Source: Bacteroidales bacterium UBA5219
Lineage (GTDB): Bacteria; Bacteroidota; Bacteroidia; Bacteroidales; ML635J-15
NCBI GenBank assembly: GCA_002412425.1
Contig: DHVB01000058.1
Span: 1-42,169, forward strand
Reading direction: 5' to 3'
Length of the DNA: 42,169 bases
Shown here: positions 23,213 to 31,840 of the stretch, piece after piece
How positions within the stretch are numbered: the stretch's first letter is position 1
Layout of the letters: each line of letters starts with the position of its first letter
Notes under the pieces: model-generated
Databases searched by the model: none
Seen by the model: the letters and a program-made list of their open reading frames with translations, nothing else
Told to the model about the DNA's origin: nothing
Position numbers and translations under genes: made by a program

Positions 23213-24544
23213 TTAAATTGTAGAGTACGAGCCTCTACCTTTTATTCTACCACTTTTTGTTAATCCGTCATAGTGACGCATTAATAAGTGACTTTCGATT
23301 TGTTGTAGTGTATCTAATATTACCCCTACAAGAATCAAAAGTGAAGTACCTCCAAAGAACTGTGCAAACTGAGCGTTAACACCTGCAAGTTGAGCCAAAG
23401 CTGGCATAATTGCAATAAACGCCAAGAAGATAGATCCTGGAAGTGTAATTTTCGACATAATACTGTCTAAAAATTCAACAGTTTTTTTACCTGGTTTAAT
23501 TCCAGGGATAAATCCACCGTTTTTCTTCATATCTTCAGCCATTTGCTGAGGATTTATTGTTACTGCTGTATAGAAATATGTGAAGACTATAATCAGTAAT
23601 GCAAATGTGAAATTATACCAAAAACCAGTATAGTTTGAAAACGCAGTAGCAAAGCCACCCATATTTTCACCACCAAATCCTGCAATCATCAAAGGCACGA
23701 ACATTAAAGCTTGAGCAAAGATAATTGGCATTACTCCAGCAGCATTTACTTTTAGAGGTATGTATTGTCTCACACCACCATATTGTTTATTTCCAACTAC
23801 TCTTTTAGCATATTGAACAGGTATTCTTCTAACAGCTTGAACGAGCGCTATTGATACCATGAAAATCACGAACAATATTATTAACTCAACTAATACAAAC
23901 AACAAACCACCAGCTGCTTTATACTGTGTTGTTATCTCAGCAGTAAATGCAAATGGCAATCTTGCTATAATACCGACCATAATTATCAATGATATTCCAT
24001 TTCCTAAACCTCTGTCGGTAATCTTCTCACCCAACCACATAACAAACATGGTGCCTGCTGTCAAAATTAGCACTGTGGAAATATAGAAAAAATTTCCTTG
24101 AAGTACAAATGCCGAGCTAGGCAAGGTGTGGTGTAGGTTAGCAATATAACTAGGCGATTGAATTATAAGAATACCTATAGTCAAATAGCGTGTTATTTGA
24201 TTAATCTTTTTCCTACCACTTTCTCCCTCTTTTTGTAGTCGTTGAAAATAAGGAACAGCAATTCCTAATAATTGCACAACGATACTAGCCGAGATATATG
24301 GCATAATCCCCAAAGCAAAAATTGATGCTTTAGAAAATGCACCACCGGAAAACATATCCAAGAGGCTTAATACACCTTCTTTTGTTTGACTTTGCAATTC
24401 TGCTAATTGATTTGGGTCAATTCCCGGTAGTACGATATGAGCACCTAACCTATAAATAAGTATATATCCAAGGGTTATGAAAATCCTTGAACGTAGATCC
24501 TCAATCTTAAAAATGTTTTTTATTGTTTCAATAAACCTTTTCAT
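23213..24544 (-). CDS. secY: Preprotein translocase subunit SecY
   Basis: A 443-residue inner-membrane protein with about ten transmembrane helices. It shows the plug region (LDMFSGGAFSKASIFALGIM), LGEKITDRGLGNGISLIIM, RRIPVQYAKR and the C-terminal cytosolic loop NPQQMAEDMKKNGGFIPGIKPGK (quoted here up to its ends). It is the channel of the Sec translocon, through which the exported proteins in this window would leave the cytoplasm. 3 bases after rplO. Confidence 0.97.
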   Translation of the reverse strand: MKRFIETIKNIFKIEDLRSRIFITLGYILIYRLGAHIVLPGIDPNQLAELQSQTKEGVLSLLDMFSGGAFSKASIFALGIMPYISASIVVQLLGIAVPYFQRLQKEGESGRKKINQITRYLTIGILIIQSPSYIANLHHTLPSSAFVLQGNFFYISTVLILTAGTMFVMWLGEKITDRGLGNGISLIIMVGIIARLPFAFTAEITTQYKAAGGLLFVLVELIILFVIFMVSIALVQAVRRIPVQYAKRVVGNKQYGGVRQYIPLKVNAAGVMPIIFAQALMFVPLMIAGFGGENMGGFATAFSNYTGFWYNFTFALLIIVFTYFYTAVTINPQQMAEDMKKNGGFIPGIKPGKKTVEFLDSIMSKITLPGSIFLAFIAIMPALAQLAGVNAQFAQFFGGTSLLILVGVILDTLQQIESHLLMRHYDGLTKSGRIKGRGSYSTI

Positions 24545-24547
24545 TTA

Positions 24548-24994
24548 TTAAATTTTTTCAATATTTCCACCTAATGCTTCTATTTTCTCTATTGCTGTTT
24601 TAGAAAAAGCGTGTGCTTTAACTGTTAATTTAACAGAAAGTTCGCCATTTCCTAAAATTTTAATTAAATCTTTTTTAGAAACCAATCCATTTTCAACTAG
24701 TGTATCAACAGATATTTCGGTAAGTTTTTTGGTTTCTGCCAAAGTTTGTAAAATAGAAACATTGATACCTTTATATTCGATACGATTACGATTTGTAAAT
24801 CCAAATTTTGGAGAAGTTCTTTGCAAAGGCATTTGTCCTCCTTCAAAACCTATTTTACGTTTATAGCCGGATCTTGATTTTGCACCTTTATGTCCTCTTG
24901 TAGAAGTTCCGCCTTTTCCTGAACCTTGACCTCTACCTATTCTTTTTCTTTTCTTGATAGAACCTTCTGCTGGTGTTAAACTACTTAAATCCAT
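24548..24994 (-). CDS. rplO: 50S ribosomal protein L15
   Basis: A 148-residue L15: the N-terminal Gly/Arg/Lys-rich extension GRGQGSGKGGTSTRGHKGAK threads into 23S rRNA, GFEGGQMPLQRTSPKFGF follows, and the C-terminal globular domain ends in VKAHAFSKTAIEKIEALGG. A late assembly protein of the large subunit. 21 bases after rpmD and 3 before secY, the conserved spc order. Confidence 0.97.
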   Translation of the reverse strand: MDLSSLTPAEGSIKKRKRIGRGQGSGKGGTSTRGHKGAKSRSGYKRKIGFEGGQMPLQRTSPKFGFTNRNRIEYKGINVSILQTLAETKKLTEISVDTLVENGLVSKKDLIKILGNGELSVKLTVKAHAFSKTAIEKIEALGGNIEKI

Positions 24995-25015
24995 AATATA
25001 AATATTTTTAAATTA

Positions 25016-25195
25016 TTATATTTCTTCAACTTTTACTAAGTGGCGTACTTTCGTTACCATTCCTAAAATCTGTGGGTTTGCTTCATGCTCAACTGAGTGA
25101 TTTAATTTTCTAATACCCAAAGCTTCTAGAGTTTGTTTTTGACGCTCAGTACTACCGATTTTACTTTTTATTTGAGTAATTCTAATTTTAGCCAT
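25016..25195 (-). CDS. rpmD: 50S ribosomal protein L30
   Basis: I choose ATG 25195-25193, giving 59 residues starting MAKIRITQIKSKIGST, the normal L30 length; an upstream ATG (to 25213) would overlap rpsE and add six unrelated residues. LGIRKLNHSVEHEANPQILG and the C-terminal VRHLVKVEE fit L30. Bacterial L30 is dispensable in some lineages, but here it holds its usual place between rpsE (10 bases) and rplO. Confidence 0.95.
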   Translation of the reverse strand: MAKIRITQIKSKIGSTERQKQTLEALGIRKLNHSVEHEANPQILGMVTKVRHLVKVEEI

Positions 25196-25205
25196 AACTA
25201 AATTT

Positions 25206-25724
25206 TTATCCATTAAATACTTTATCGAGACTCACTTGTCGTTGATAGGCGACATCGTTTGCATCTCTTAATTCTATAAGTGCTGCAAAAGTAGCTTTGA
25301 CAAGGTTATGAGGATTTGAAGAGCCTTTAGATTTTGCCAAAATATCAGTTATACCAGCACTTTCTAAAACTGCACGCATCGCACCACCGGCTTTAACTCC
25401 AGAACCTGAAGTTGCGGGTTTTAACCATACTTTAGCTCCGCCAAATTTAGCAGCTTGCTCATGAGGAATTGTTCCTTTTAGTACTGGTACTTTCACTAAG
25501 TTTTTCTTAGCTTCTTCAACTGCTTTTCCTATAGCAGTAGTAACCTCACTGGCTTTTCCTAAACCGTATCCTACTACGCCGTTTTCGTTTCCCACTACCA
25601 CAATAGCAGAAAAACTAAATGTTCTACCACCTTTTGTAACTTTTGTTACTCTTTGGATACTAACAAGTCTGTCTTTTAATTCCAGATCGCTAGTTGTTTT
25701 TACTTTTCTAATATTCCTTAACAT
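25206..25724 (-). CDS. rpsE: 30S ribosomal protein S5
   Basis: A 172-residue S5 with the double-stranded-RNA-binding-like N-terminal domain (LKDRLVSIQRVTKVTKGGR, FSFSAIVVVGNENGVVGYG) and the C-terminal domain (SGSGVKAGGAMRAVLESAG). The loop containing VTKGGR is where spectinomycin-resistance changes occur in other bacteria; nothing unusual is seen. It helps fidelity and mRNA unwinding. 5 bases after rplR. Confidence 0.97.
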   Translation of the reverse strand: MLRNIRKVKTTSDLELKDRLVSIQRVTKVTKGGRTFSFSAIVVVGNENGVVGYGLGKASEVTTAIGKAVEEAKKNLVKVPVLKGTIPHEQAAKFGGAKVWLKPATSGSGVKAGGAMRAVLESAGITDILAKSKGSSNPHNLVKATFAALIELRDANDVAYQRQVSLDKVFNG

Positions 25725-25729
25725 AGTTA

Positions 25730-26089
25730 TTATAGTTTAAGTCCACCTTCTCTTGCACCATCAGCCAAAGCTTTCACTTTACCATGATACAAGTAACCAT
25801 TTCTATCAAAAACCACTTGTGTGATGCCAGCTTCTAAAGCAAGTTTTGCAATTAGTTTCCCAACCATTGCTGCTTTTTGAGATTTTGTTGCTTTAGTTTC
25901 AGCAATATCTTTATGTTTAGAGCTTGCTGCTACTAATGTTCTAGCACTAACATCATCTATTACCTGAACGCTTATTTGTTTATTGCTACGAAATACAGAC
26001 ATTCTAGGTTTTTCGGCAGTACCAAACACTTTACTGCGGATACTGCGTTTTATTCTTAATCGTCTTTCTATTTTATAAGATAAAGCCAT
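25730..26089 (-). CDS. rplR: 50S ribosomal protein L18
   Basis: A 119-residue L18: an Arg-rich N-terminus (RRLRIKRSIRSKVFGTAEKP), MSVFRSNKQISVQVID, and the C-terminal VVFDRNGYLYHGKVKALADG with the family ending AREGGLKL. L18 binds 5S rRNA with L5 in the central protuberance. 19 bases after rplF. Confidence 0.97.
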   Translation of the reverse strand: MALSYKIERRLRIKRSIRSKVFGTAEKPRMSVFRSNKQISVQVIDDVSARTLVAASSKHKDIAETKATKSQKAAMVGKLIAKLALEAGITQVVFDRNGYLYHGKVKALADGAREGGLKL

Positions 26090-26108
26090 CTTTTTAAATT
26101 TTTACAAA

Positions 26109-26663
26109 TTAGACTTTAGCAGATTTACCTGCTTTTCTACGTAATTCTTCGTTAACAAATTTAATACCTTTTCCTTTATAAGGCTCTGGTGGTCTTAATG
26201 AACGAATTTTTGCTGCAACTTGTCCAAGCAATTGTTTATCTGCACATTTCATTTTTAAAATAGTGTTTCCACGTCTTTCGCTTATACATTCTGCTTGGAT
26301 TTCTTTTGGTAATTCAAGCAAAACGCTATGAGAAAAGCCTAAAGACATATCCAATACTTGTCCATTGAGTTCGGCTTTAAATCCAACGCCAATAAATTCT
26401 TGTTCGGTAGTAAAACCTTCAGAAACTCCTTTAACCATATTTGCTATTAAAGCTCTATACAAACCATGTTTTGATCTATTTTCTTTTTCGTCATTTGGTC
26501 TGCTTACAGTTAAAACGTTTCCGTCAATTGTTAATTTTATAGCTGGATCGACCTGCTGTTTAAGTTCTCCCAAAGCTCCTTTTACTGTTACAAGATTTGT
26601 GTCTGAAACATTTACTGTAACATTTGCAGGTATAGTTATGGGTAATTTACCAATTCTTGACAT
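26109..26663 (-). CDS. rplF: 50S ribosomal protein L6
   Basis: A 184-residue L6 made of two similar domains: MSRIGKLPITIPANVTV at the start and the second-domain motif LRPPEPYKGKGIKFVNE near the end, followed by RRKAGKSAKV. It lies near the factor-binding site of the 50S subunit. 11 bases after rpsH; leader A/T-rich with no Shine-Dalgarno sequence. Confidence 0.97.
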   Translation of the reverse strand: MSRIGKLPITIPANVTVNVSDTNLVTVKGALGELKQQVDPAIKLTIDGNVLTVSRPNDEKENRSKHGLYRALIANMVKGVSEGFTTEQEFIGVGFKAELNGQVLDMSLGFSHSVLLELPKEIQAECISERRGNTILKMKCADKQLLGQVAAKIRSLRPPEPYKGKGIKFVNEELRRKAGKSAKV

Positions 26664-26674
26664 TTTTCAATTTT

Positions 26675-27070
26675 TTAATAAACGTAACACAATACTTCAC
26701 CGCCAATATTTTCTCTACGAGCTTCTTTGTCGGTCATCACACCTTTATTTGTTGATAAAATTGCAATACCTAAACCATTTAATACTCGAGGTAGGTTTTC
26801 GGCATTTACATATTTTCTCAAACCAGGTTTACTTACTCTCTCTAATTTTTTTATAGCTGAGAATTTGGTTACGGGATGATATTTAAGAGCAATCTTAATA
26901 TTTCCTTGATAACCGATATCCTCAAACTTATAATTCAAAATATAACCTTTATCAAAAAGCACTTTTGTCATTTCGCGCTTAATGTTTGAACCAGGGATTT
27001 CAACAATTTTATGTCCTGCCATGATAGCATTTCTGATTCTGGTTAAATAATCTGCAATAGGATCAGTCAT
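26675..27070 (-). CDS. rpsH: 30S ribosomal protein S8
   Basis: A 131-residue S8: TDPIADYLTRIRNAIMAGHK at the N-terminus, VSKPGLRKYV in the middle and the C-terminal rRNA-binding segment LGIAILSTNKGVMTDKEAR with the ending GGEVLCYVY. S8 binds helix 21 of 16S rRNA and in E. coli represses the spc operon. 21 bases after rpsN. Confidence 0.97.
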   Translation of the reverse strand: MTDPIADYLTRIRNAIMAGHKIVEIPGSNIKREMTKVLFDKGYILNYKFEDIGYQGNIKIALKYHPVTKFSAIKKLERVSKPGLRKYVNAENLPRVLNGLGIAILSTNKGVMTDKEARRENIGGEVLCYVY

Positions 27071-27091
27071 TATTCAAAATTTTTAAAATTA

Positions 27092-27361
27092 TTACCAACT
27101 TGCTTTTTTAACACCTGGGATTAACCCATTTGAAGCCATTTCACGGAAAACAATACGGCTTACGCCAAACTGTCTCATATAACCTTTTGGTCTTCCACCT
27201 TGGCTACAACGATTGTGTAGTCTAACTTTAGACGAATTTCTTGGTAAAAGGTGCAGAGCTTCGTAATTGCCTTCTTCCTTATACTGTTTTCTTTTAGCTT
27301 CATATTTTTTCACTAGCTTCTGTCTCTTAACTTCGCGAGCTTTCATTGATTCTTTTGCCAT
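27092..27361 (-). CDS. rpsN: 30S ribosomal protein S14, zinc-free form
   Basis: An 89-residue S14 of the long type: NRCSQGGRPKGYMRQFGVSR and the C-terminal VFREMASNGLIPGVKKASW. The CxxC...CxxC zinc site of the short form is absent (one Cys only), so the protein does not need zinc. It lies in the 30S head. Starts 1 base after rplE ends. Confidence 0.97.
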   Translation of the reverse strand: MAKESMKAREVKRQKLVKKYEAKRKQYKEEGNYEALHLLPRNSSKVRLHNRCSQGGRPKGYMRQFGVSRIVFREMASNGLIPGVKKASW

Positions 27362-27362
27362 A

Positions 27363-27926
27363 CTAATTCTTTTTTAAATTTTTAAATGGAAATCCAAATT
27401 CTCTAAGTAATGCATATCCTTCTTCGTCTGTTTTTGCTGTAGTAACAAAAGTGATATCCATTCCTAAAATGCGGTTTATTTTATCAATGTCTATTTCTGG
27501 AAAAATAATTTGTTCTGATATACCTAAAGTATAATTTCCTTTTCCGTCGAATTTATAATTGATACCACGAAAATCTCTAATACGAGGCAAAGCTACTGCC
27601 AACAATCTTTCTAAAAACTCATACATTCTATCTCTACGCAAAGTAACTCTTACACCAATAGGCATTTTTTTACGTAATTTAAAGTTAGAAATATCTTTTT
27701 TAGAAACTGTTGCTACAGCTTTTTGACCTGCTATTGTGGTCATTTCTTCAATAGCGATATCAATTAGTTTTTTATCTGCAATAGCTTGTCCTAGACCTTG
27801 ATTTATAACTATTTTTTCAAGGCGAGGCACTTGCATAACTGTTTTATAGTTAAATTCTTTCATCAAAGAGTTAACTATTTGCTCTTGATACTGTTTTTTA
27901 AGTGTAGGTACAAATTTCTTTTCCAT
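27363..27926 (-). CDS. rplE: 50S ribosomal protein L5
   Basis: A 187-residue L5: MQVPRLEKIVINQGLGQA, KLRKKMPIGVRVTLRRDRMY, ALPRIRDFRGIN and GISEQIIFPEID are all family landmarks. L5 binds 5S rRNA and touches the P-site tRNA. Its start overlaps the rplX stop by one base (TAATG), implying translational coupling, and it ends 1 base before rpsN. Confidence 0.97.
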   Translation of the reverse strand: MEKKFVPTLKKQYQEQIVNSLMKEFNYKTVMQVPRLEKIVINQGLGQAIADKKLIDIAIEEMTTIAGQKAVATVSKKDISNFKLRKKMPIGVRVTLRRDRMYEFLERLLAVALPRIRDFRGINYKFDGKGNYTLGISEQIIFPEIDIDKINRILGMDITFVTTAKTDEEGYALLREFGFPFKNLKKN

Positions 27927-28252
27927 TATTTAATCTCCTCTCCAGTTTTTTTAGAAATTCTGATTAATTTTCCATCGTCATTTCTTTTACGTCCAATGCG
28001 TGTTGGTTTTCCAGTTTTTGGTTCAACAAGCATTAGGTTAGAAATGTGAACGCTAGCTTCTTTCTTAATAATACCACCTTGTGGGTGTTTTGCGCTAGGT
28101 TTTTGATGTTTAGAGATAAGATTTACGCCTTCTACAATAGCTCTTTCTTTAGATCTCAAAACCTCAAGAACTCTTCCTTGCTTACCCTTAGACTCCCCAG
28201 TAATAACGACTACTGTGTCGCCTTTTTTGATATGAAATTTATGATTACTCAT
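27926..28252 (-). CDS. rplX: 50S ribosomal protein L24
   Basis: A 108-residue L24 with the N-terminal KOW motif (KKGDTVVVITGESKGKQGRV) and EGVNLISKHQKPSAKHPQGG. It starts assembly of the 50S subunit at the 5' end of 23S rRNA. 17 bases after rplN; one-base overlap with rplE. Confidence 0.97.
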   Translation of the reverse strand: MSNHKFHIKKGDTVVVITGESKGKQGRVLEVLRSKERAIVEGVNLISKHQKPSAKHPQGGIIKKEASVHISNLMLVEPKTGKPTRIGRKRNDDGKLIRISKKTGEEIK

Positions 28253-28269
28253 GTCTTTTCTTTTAATTT

Positions 28270-28638
28270 TTATAATACTTCTGGCGCCAATGATACAATT
28301 TTCATATATTGTTTTTCACGCAATTCTCTAGCTACAGGACCAAAAATACGAGTTCCTCTTAGTTCGCCAGCTGCTGTTAACAACACACAAGCATTATCGT
28401 CAAATCTTATATACGATCCATCTTGGCGTCTAACTTCTTTTTTGGTTCTCACTATAACTGCTTTAGCAACTGCGCCTTTTTTCACATCACCACCTGGCAA
28501 TGCACTTTTTACGCTTACAACAATTTTGTCGCCTATAGAAGCATATTTGCGTTTTGTTCCGCCAAGAACGCGAATACACAATACTTCTTTTGCGCCACTA
28601 TTGTCTGCTACATTCAATCTGCTTTCTTGTTGTATCAT
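28270..28638 (-). CDS. rplN: 50S ribosomal protein L14
   Basis: A 122-residue L14: MIQQESRLNVADNSGAKEVL at the start, VKKGAVAKAVIVRTKKEVRR and IRFDDNACVLL in the middle, IFGPVARELREKQYMKIVSL at the end. It forms a bridge to 16S rRNA and binds the silencing factor RsfS in other bacteria. It starts only 2 bases after the rpsQ stop. Confidence 0.98.
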   Translation of the reverse strand: MIQQESRLNVADNSGAKEVLCIRVLGGTKRKYASIGDKIVVSVKSALPGGDVKKGAVAKAVIVRTKKEVRRQDGSYIRFDDNACVLLTAAGELRGTRIFGPVARELREKQYMKIVSLAPEVL

Positions 28639-28640
28639 GA

Positions 28641-28898
28641 CTATTTAACTTTTTCAATTATATTTATAAGTCTCCATCTCTTAGTTTTGCTCAAAGGACG
28701 AGTTTCCATTATTTGAACAGTATCGCCAATATCGCAAGTGTTAGTTTCATCGTGAGCAACAAACTTTTTTGTTTTATTCACAAACTTACCGTATTTAGGA
28801 TGTTTTTCTTTCCTTTTTACGGCAACAACAATTGATTTATCCATTTTGTTGCTTACAACGATACCGATACGCTCTTTTCTTAAATTTCTAGTTTCCAT
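28641..28898 (-). CDS. rpsQ: 30S ribosomal protein S17
   Basis: An 85-residue S17, an OB-fold: ERIGIVVSNKMDKSIVVAVK, KHPKYGKFVNKTKKFVAHDE, and GDTVQIMETRPLSKTKRWRL. A primary 16S rRNA-binding protein. 9 bases after rpmC and 2 before rplN. Confidence 0.97.
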   Translation of the reverse strand: METRNLRKERIGIVVSNKMDKSIVVAVKRKEKHPKYGKFVNKTKKFVAHDETNTCDIGDTVQIMETRPLSKTKRWRLINIIEKVK

Positions 28899-28907
28899 AG
28901 CTGTATC

Positions 28908-29108
28908 TTATTTTATTTCTGTTAATTCTCTGTTACGCAACTCTGTTTTGAGTCTTGCAATTAATCTTCTTACCTCTTTAATTCGCTGAGGATTGTCTAA
29001 AGGCGATACTGCATGATTTATTCTTAACTTAGTTAAGTTATGCTGCTCGCTTACTAATCTGTCGGCGATTTCTTTGGTTGATAAACCTCTTATTTCTTTA
29101 TTCTTCAT
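28908..29108 (-). CDS. rpmC: 50S ribosomal protein L29
   Basis: A 66-residue two-helix protein: EIRGLSTKEIADRLVSEQHN and LDNPQRIKEVRRLIARLKTE, both typical of L29. It sits at the exit of the polypeptide tunnel with L23, where nascent chain factors dock. 11 bases after rplP. Confidence 0.96.
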   Translation of the reverse strand: MKNKEIRGLSTKEIADRLVSEQHNLTKLRINHAVSPLDNPQRIKEVRRLIARLKTELRNRELTEIK

Positions 29109-29119
29109 CTCTCTCTGAT

Positions 29120-29545
29120 TTATTTATTATAATCATAATCATGTCTAACGATGAATTTCGTTTTAATTGGAAGTTTTTGAGCTGCTAGTCTCAAAGCTTC
29201 TTGTGCTAAATCAAATGGTACACCTTCTGCTTCGAAAAGTATTCGTCCAGGTGTTACTCTTGCGACAAAGCCTTCTGGAGCTCCTTTTCCTTTTCCCATA
29301 CGAACCTCTGCAGGTTTGCTTGTAACTGGTTTATCAGGAAATATACGAATCCAGATTTGTCCTTGACGTTGCATTTTTCTTGTAACAGCGATACGAGCAG
29401 CTTCGATTTGACGACCTGTTATCCAAGCCGATTCTAAAGCTTTAATACCAAACGATCCGAAAGCTATCTCGCTTCCTCGTTGGGCATTGCCTTTCATTCT
29501 TCCTTTTTGCTGTCTTCTAAATTTTGACTTTTTTGGCTGTAACAT
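29120..29545 (-). CDS. rplP: 50S ribosomal protein L16
   Basis: A 141-residue L16: MLQPKKSKFRRQQKGRMKG, the GSFGIKALESAWITGRQIEA helix, RMGKGKGAPEGFVARVTPGR with the conserved loop near the A-site tRNA, and the C-terminal ALRLAAQKLPIKTKFI. 18 bases after rpsC. Confidence 0.98.
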   Translation of the reverse strand: MLQPKKSKFRRQQKGRMKGNAQRGSEIAFGSFGIKALESAWITGRQIEAARIAVTRKMQRQGQIWIRIFPDKPVTSKPAEVRMGKGKGAPEGFVARVTPGRILFEAEGVPFDLAQEALRLAAQKLPIKTKFIVRHDYDYNK

Positions 29546-29563
29546 AGCTCTTCAGTTTTCAAA

Positions 29564-30283
29564 TTATTTCTTTCTTCTTCTACTACCACGTTCTTGTCCA
29601 GATGCTGCTGGTCTTTTACCTTGAACAGATTTTCCTATGTTTGGACTTAAATCTCTTTTACCATAAATCTCACCTCTGCATATCCAAACTTTTATACCTA
29701 ACAAACCTGTTTTTGTTAGAGCTTCTGACAAAGCATAGTCAATATCTGCTCTTAATGTATGTAAAGGTGTTCTACCTTCTTTATACATTTCGCTTCTTGC
29801 CATTTCTGCACCGTTCAAACGTCCTGAGCACTGAATTTTTATTCCTTCAGCTCTCATACGCATTGTTAAAGCAATAGCCATTTTAATTGCACGACGATAA
29901 CCGATTTTTCCTTCGATTTGTCTTGCAACATTATTACCAACTAAAACTGCTTCTAATTCTGGACGTTTAATTTCGAAGATATTTATTTGAATATCTTTAT
30001 TTGTAATTTTCTTCAATTCTTCGCGAAGTTTATCTACTTCGTCTCCACCTTTTCCGATTACAAAACCAGGACGTGCAGTGTTTATAGTAATAGTTATCAT
30101 TTTCAAAGATCTTTCTATAATAATCTTTGAAACGCTTGCCTTTTCTAAACGTGCGTTTAAATAGCGGCGAATTTTAGCATCTTCGGCTAATTTGTCGGCA
30201 TATTTTCTTCCGCCATACCAATTAGAGTCCCATCCTCTGATGATACCCAATCTGTTGCTTATAGGATTACATTTTTGTCCCAT
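29564..30283 (-). CDS. rpsC: 30S ribosomal protein S3
   Basis: A 239-residue S3: MGQKCNPISNRLGIIRGWDS, a KH domain with the loop FVIGKGGDEVDKLREEL (about 74-90), and the C-terminal domain (GLLGIKVWICRGEIYGKRD), ending in a basic tail (RGSRRRKK). It lines the mRNA entry channel with S4 and S5. 5 bases after rplV. Confidence 0.97.
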   Translation of the reverse strand: MGQKCNPISNRLGIIRGWDSNWYGGRKYADKLAEDAKIRRYLNARLEKASVSKIIIERSLKMITITINTARPGFVIGKGGDEVDKLREELKKITNKDIQINIFEIKRPELEAVLVGNNVARQIEGKIGYRRAIKMAIALTMRMRAEGIKIQCSGRLNGAEMARSEMYKEGRTPLHTLRADIDYALSEALTKTGLLGIKVWICRGEIYGKRDLSPNIGKSVQGKRPAASGQERGSRRRKK

Positions 30284-30288
30284 GAATT

Positions 30289-30714
30289 TTATGCATTTTC
30301 TTCATTTAATAATTCTTTTTCTCTCTTTGTATCAACCACAATTCTAACATGGTTTGAACGTTTTCTAATACGATAAGCCCTTCCTTGAGGAGCGGGTTTT
30401 ATTCGTTTTAAAGGACGTGCTTCATCAACAGTTATTTCTGTAACATAAAGTTCTACATCTTCTATTCTTTGTCCTTCGTTCTTAGCTTGCCAGTTAGAAA
30501 CTGCAGATTTTAAAAGTTTTTCAACATCGCGTGCGGCAGCTTTTGGTGAAAAATGTAAGATATCTAAAGCTCTATCTACTTTTTGGCCTCTAACAAGATC
30601 TGCCACGAGTCTCATTTTTCGAGGTGAACTCGGACAATTGCGAAGAACAGCATAGCTAATATGCTTTTTTGCTTCTTTTCTTTGTTCTGCTTTTTTTCTT
30701 TTACGTGCGCCCAT
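30289..30714 (-). CDS. rplV: 50S ribosomal protein L22
   Basis: A 141-residue L22, longer than the E. coli protein (110) because of a basic N-terminal extension (MGARKRKKAEQRKEAKK) and an acidic C-terminal tail. The core shows NCPSSPRKMRLVADLVRG and the hairpin RAYRIRKRSNHVRIVV that lines the exit tunnel, where macrolide-resistance changes arise in other species. 14 bases after rpsS. Confidence 0.97.
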   Translation of the reverse strand: MGARKRKKAEQRKEAKKHISYAVLRNCPSSPRKMRLVADLVRGQKVDRALDILHFSPKAAARDVEKLLKSAVSNWQAKNEGQRIEDVELYVTEITVDEARPLKRIKPAPQGRAYRIRKRSNHVRIVVDTKREKELLNEENA

Positions 30715-30728
30715 AATACTAATTTATT

Positions 30729-30995
30729 TTATTTCTTTTTACCACCATGACCTCTATATGTTCTTGTCGGTGCAAACTCGCCCAATCTGTGACCCACCAT
30801 ATTTTCAGTAACATAAACAGGAATAAATTTATTTCCATTATGAACTGCAAAAGTATGCCCCACAAATTCTGGTGGAATTACGGAAGCTCTTGCCCATGTT
30901 TTAATGGCATTTTTCTTTCCGCTTGCATCCATTGCAATTACTTTTCTCTCTAGTTTAAAGTCAACAAATGGACCTTTTTTAAGTGATCTACTCAT
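30729..30995 (-). CDS. rpsS: 30S ribosomal protein S19
   Basis: An 88-residue S19: MSRSLKKGPFVDFKLERKV, WARASVIPPEFVGHTFAVHN, and the end LGEFAPTRTYRGHGGKKK. It lies in the 30S head with S13. 11 bases after rplB. Confidence 0.98.
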   Translation of the reverse strand: MSRSLKKGPFVDFKLERKVIAMDASGKKNAIKTWARASVIPPEFVGHTFAVHNGNKFIPVYVTENMVGHRLGEFAPTRTYRGHGGKKK

Positions 30996-31006
30996 AATTC
31001 ACCAAA

Positions 31007-31831
31007 TTATTTTTTCCTACGTTCAATTATATACTTATTGGATTCTTTCTTTTTAGCTCTAGTTTTGAAACCTTTTGCTAATAATCCTGTGCGAGAGCGA
31101 GGTTGACCTCCTGAAGCCCTTCCTTCACCACCACCCATTGGGTGATCAACTGGGTTCATTGCAACTCCTCTAACTCTTGGACGACGACCAAGCCATCTTG
31201 AACGACCTGCTTTACCTGAATTTTCTAAAGCGTGGTCTGAGTTAGACACTGAACCAACAGTAGCTTTACAAGTAACCAAAATTTTCCTAGTTTCTCCCGA
31301 AGGCATTTTTAAAATTGCATATTTGCCTTCTCTAGAAACTAATTGAGCAAATGTTCCTGCACTTCTTGCAATAACTGCTCCTTGTCCTGGTCTCATTTCA
31401 ATATTATGAACTACTGTTCCCAAAGGAATATCTGACAAGAACAAAGCATTACCCACTTCTGGTGCTGCACCTTTACCAGATTCGATTATCTGTCCTACTT
31501 GCAAACCATTAGGGGCAACAATGTATCTCTTTTCGCCATCTTCATAAACAACTAAAGCAATACGAGCCGAGCGATTAGGATCATATTCTATTGTTTTTAC
31601 TCTAGCTTTTACGCCATCACGTTCTCTCTTAAAATCAATCAAACGGTATTGTCTTTTATGACCGCCACCAATGTTTCTAACAGTCATCTTACCTTGATTG
31701 TTACGTCCACCAGATTTTTTCATTGGTACCAACAAAGATTTTTCAGGCGTAGTGCAAGTAATATCATCAAATGCACTAATTTGTTTAAACCTTTGACCTG
31801 GTGTTGTCGGATTTATTTTTCTTAAAGCCAT
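31007..31831 (-). CDS. rplB: 50S ribosomal protein L2
   Basis: A 274-residue L2: KKSGGRNNQGKMTVRNIGGG, GDGVKARVK-like and YDPNRSARIALVVYEDGEKR segments, and the C-terminal loop NPVDHPMGGGEGRASGGQ near the peptidyl transferase centre. The usual DHPHGGG carries Met in place of the second His. It is one of the largest primary 23S rRNA binders. 9 bases after rplW. Confidence 0.98.
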   Translation of the reverse strand: MALRKINPTTPGQRFKQISAFDDITCTTPEKSLLVPMKKSGGRNNQGKMTVRNIGGGHKRQYRLIDFKRERDGVKARVKTIEYDPNRSARIALVVYEDGEKRYIVAPNGLQVGQIIESGKGAAPEVGNALFLSDIPLGTVVHNIEMRPGQGAVIARSAGTFAQLVSREGKYAILKMPSGETRKILVTCKATVGSVSNSDHALENSGKAGRSRWLGRRPRVRGVAMNPVDHPMGGGEGRASGGQPRSRTGLLAKGFKTRAKKKESNKYIIERRKK

Positions 31832-31840
31832 CTCTATTTT

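Noticed and set aside
28046..28648. 200-residue open frame on the plus strand opposite rplX and rplN
   Set aside because: It lies wholly antisense to two intact ribosomal genes and its product shows no domain; a shadow of biased codons. The same holds for other plus-strand frames within 19014-36782 and for the 199-residue minus frame opposite hsdR (4305-4904).
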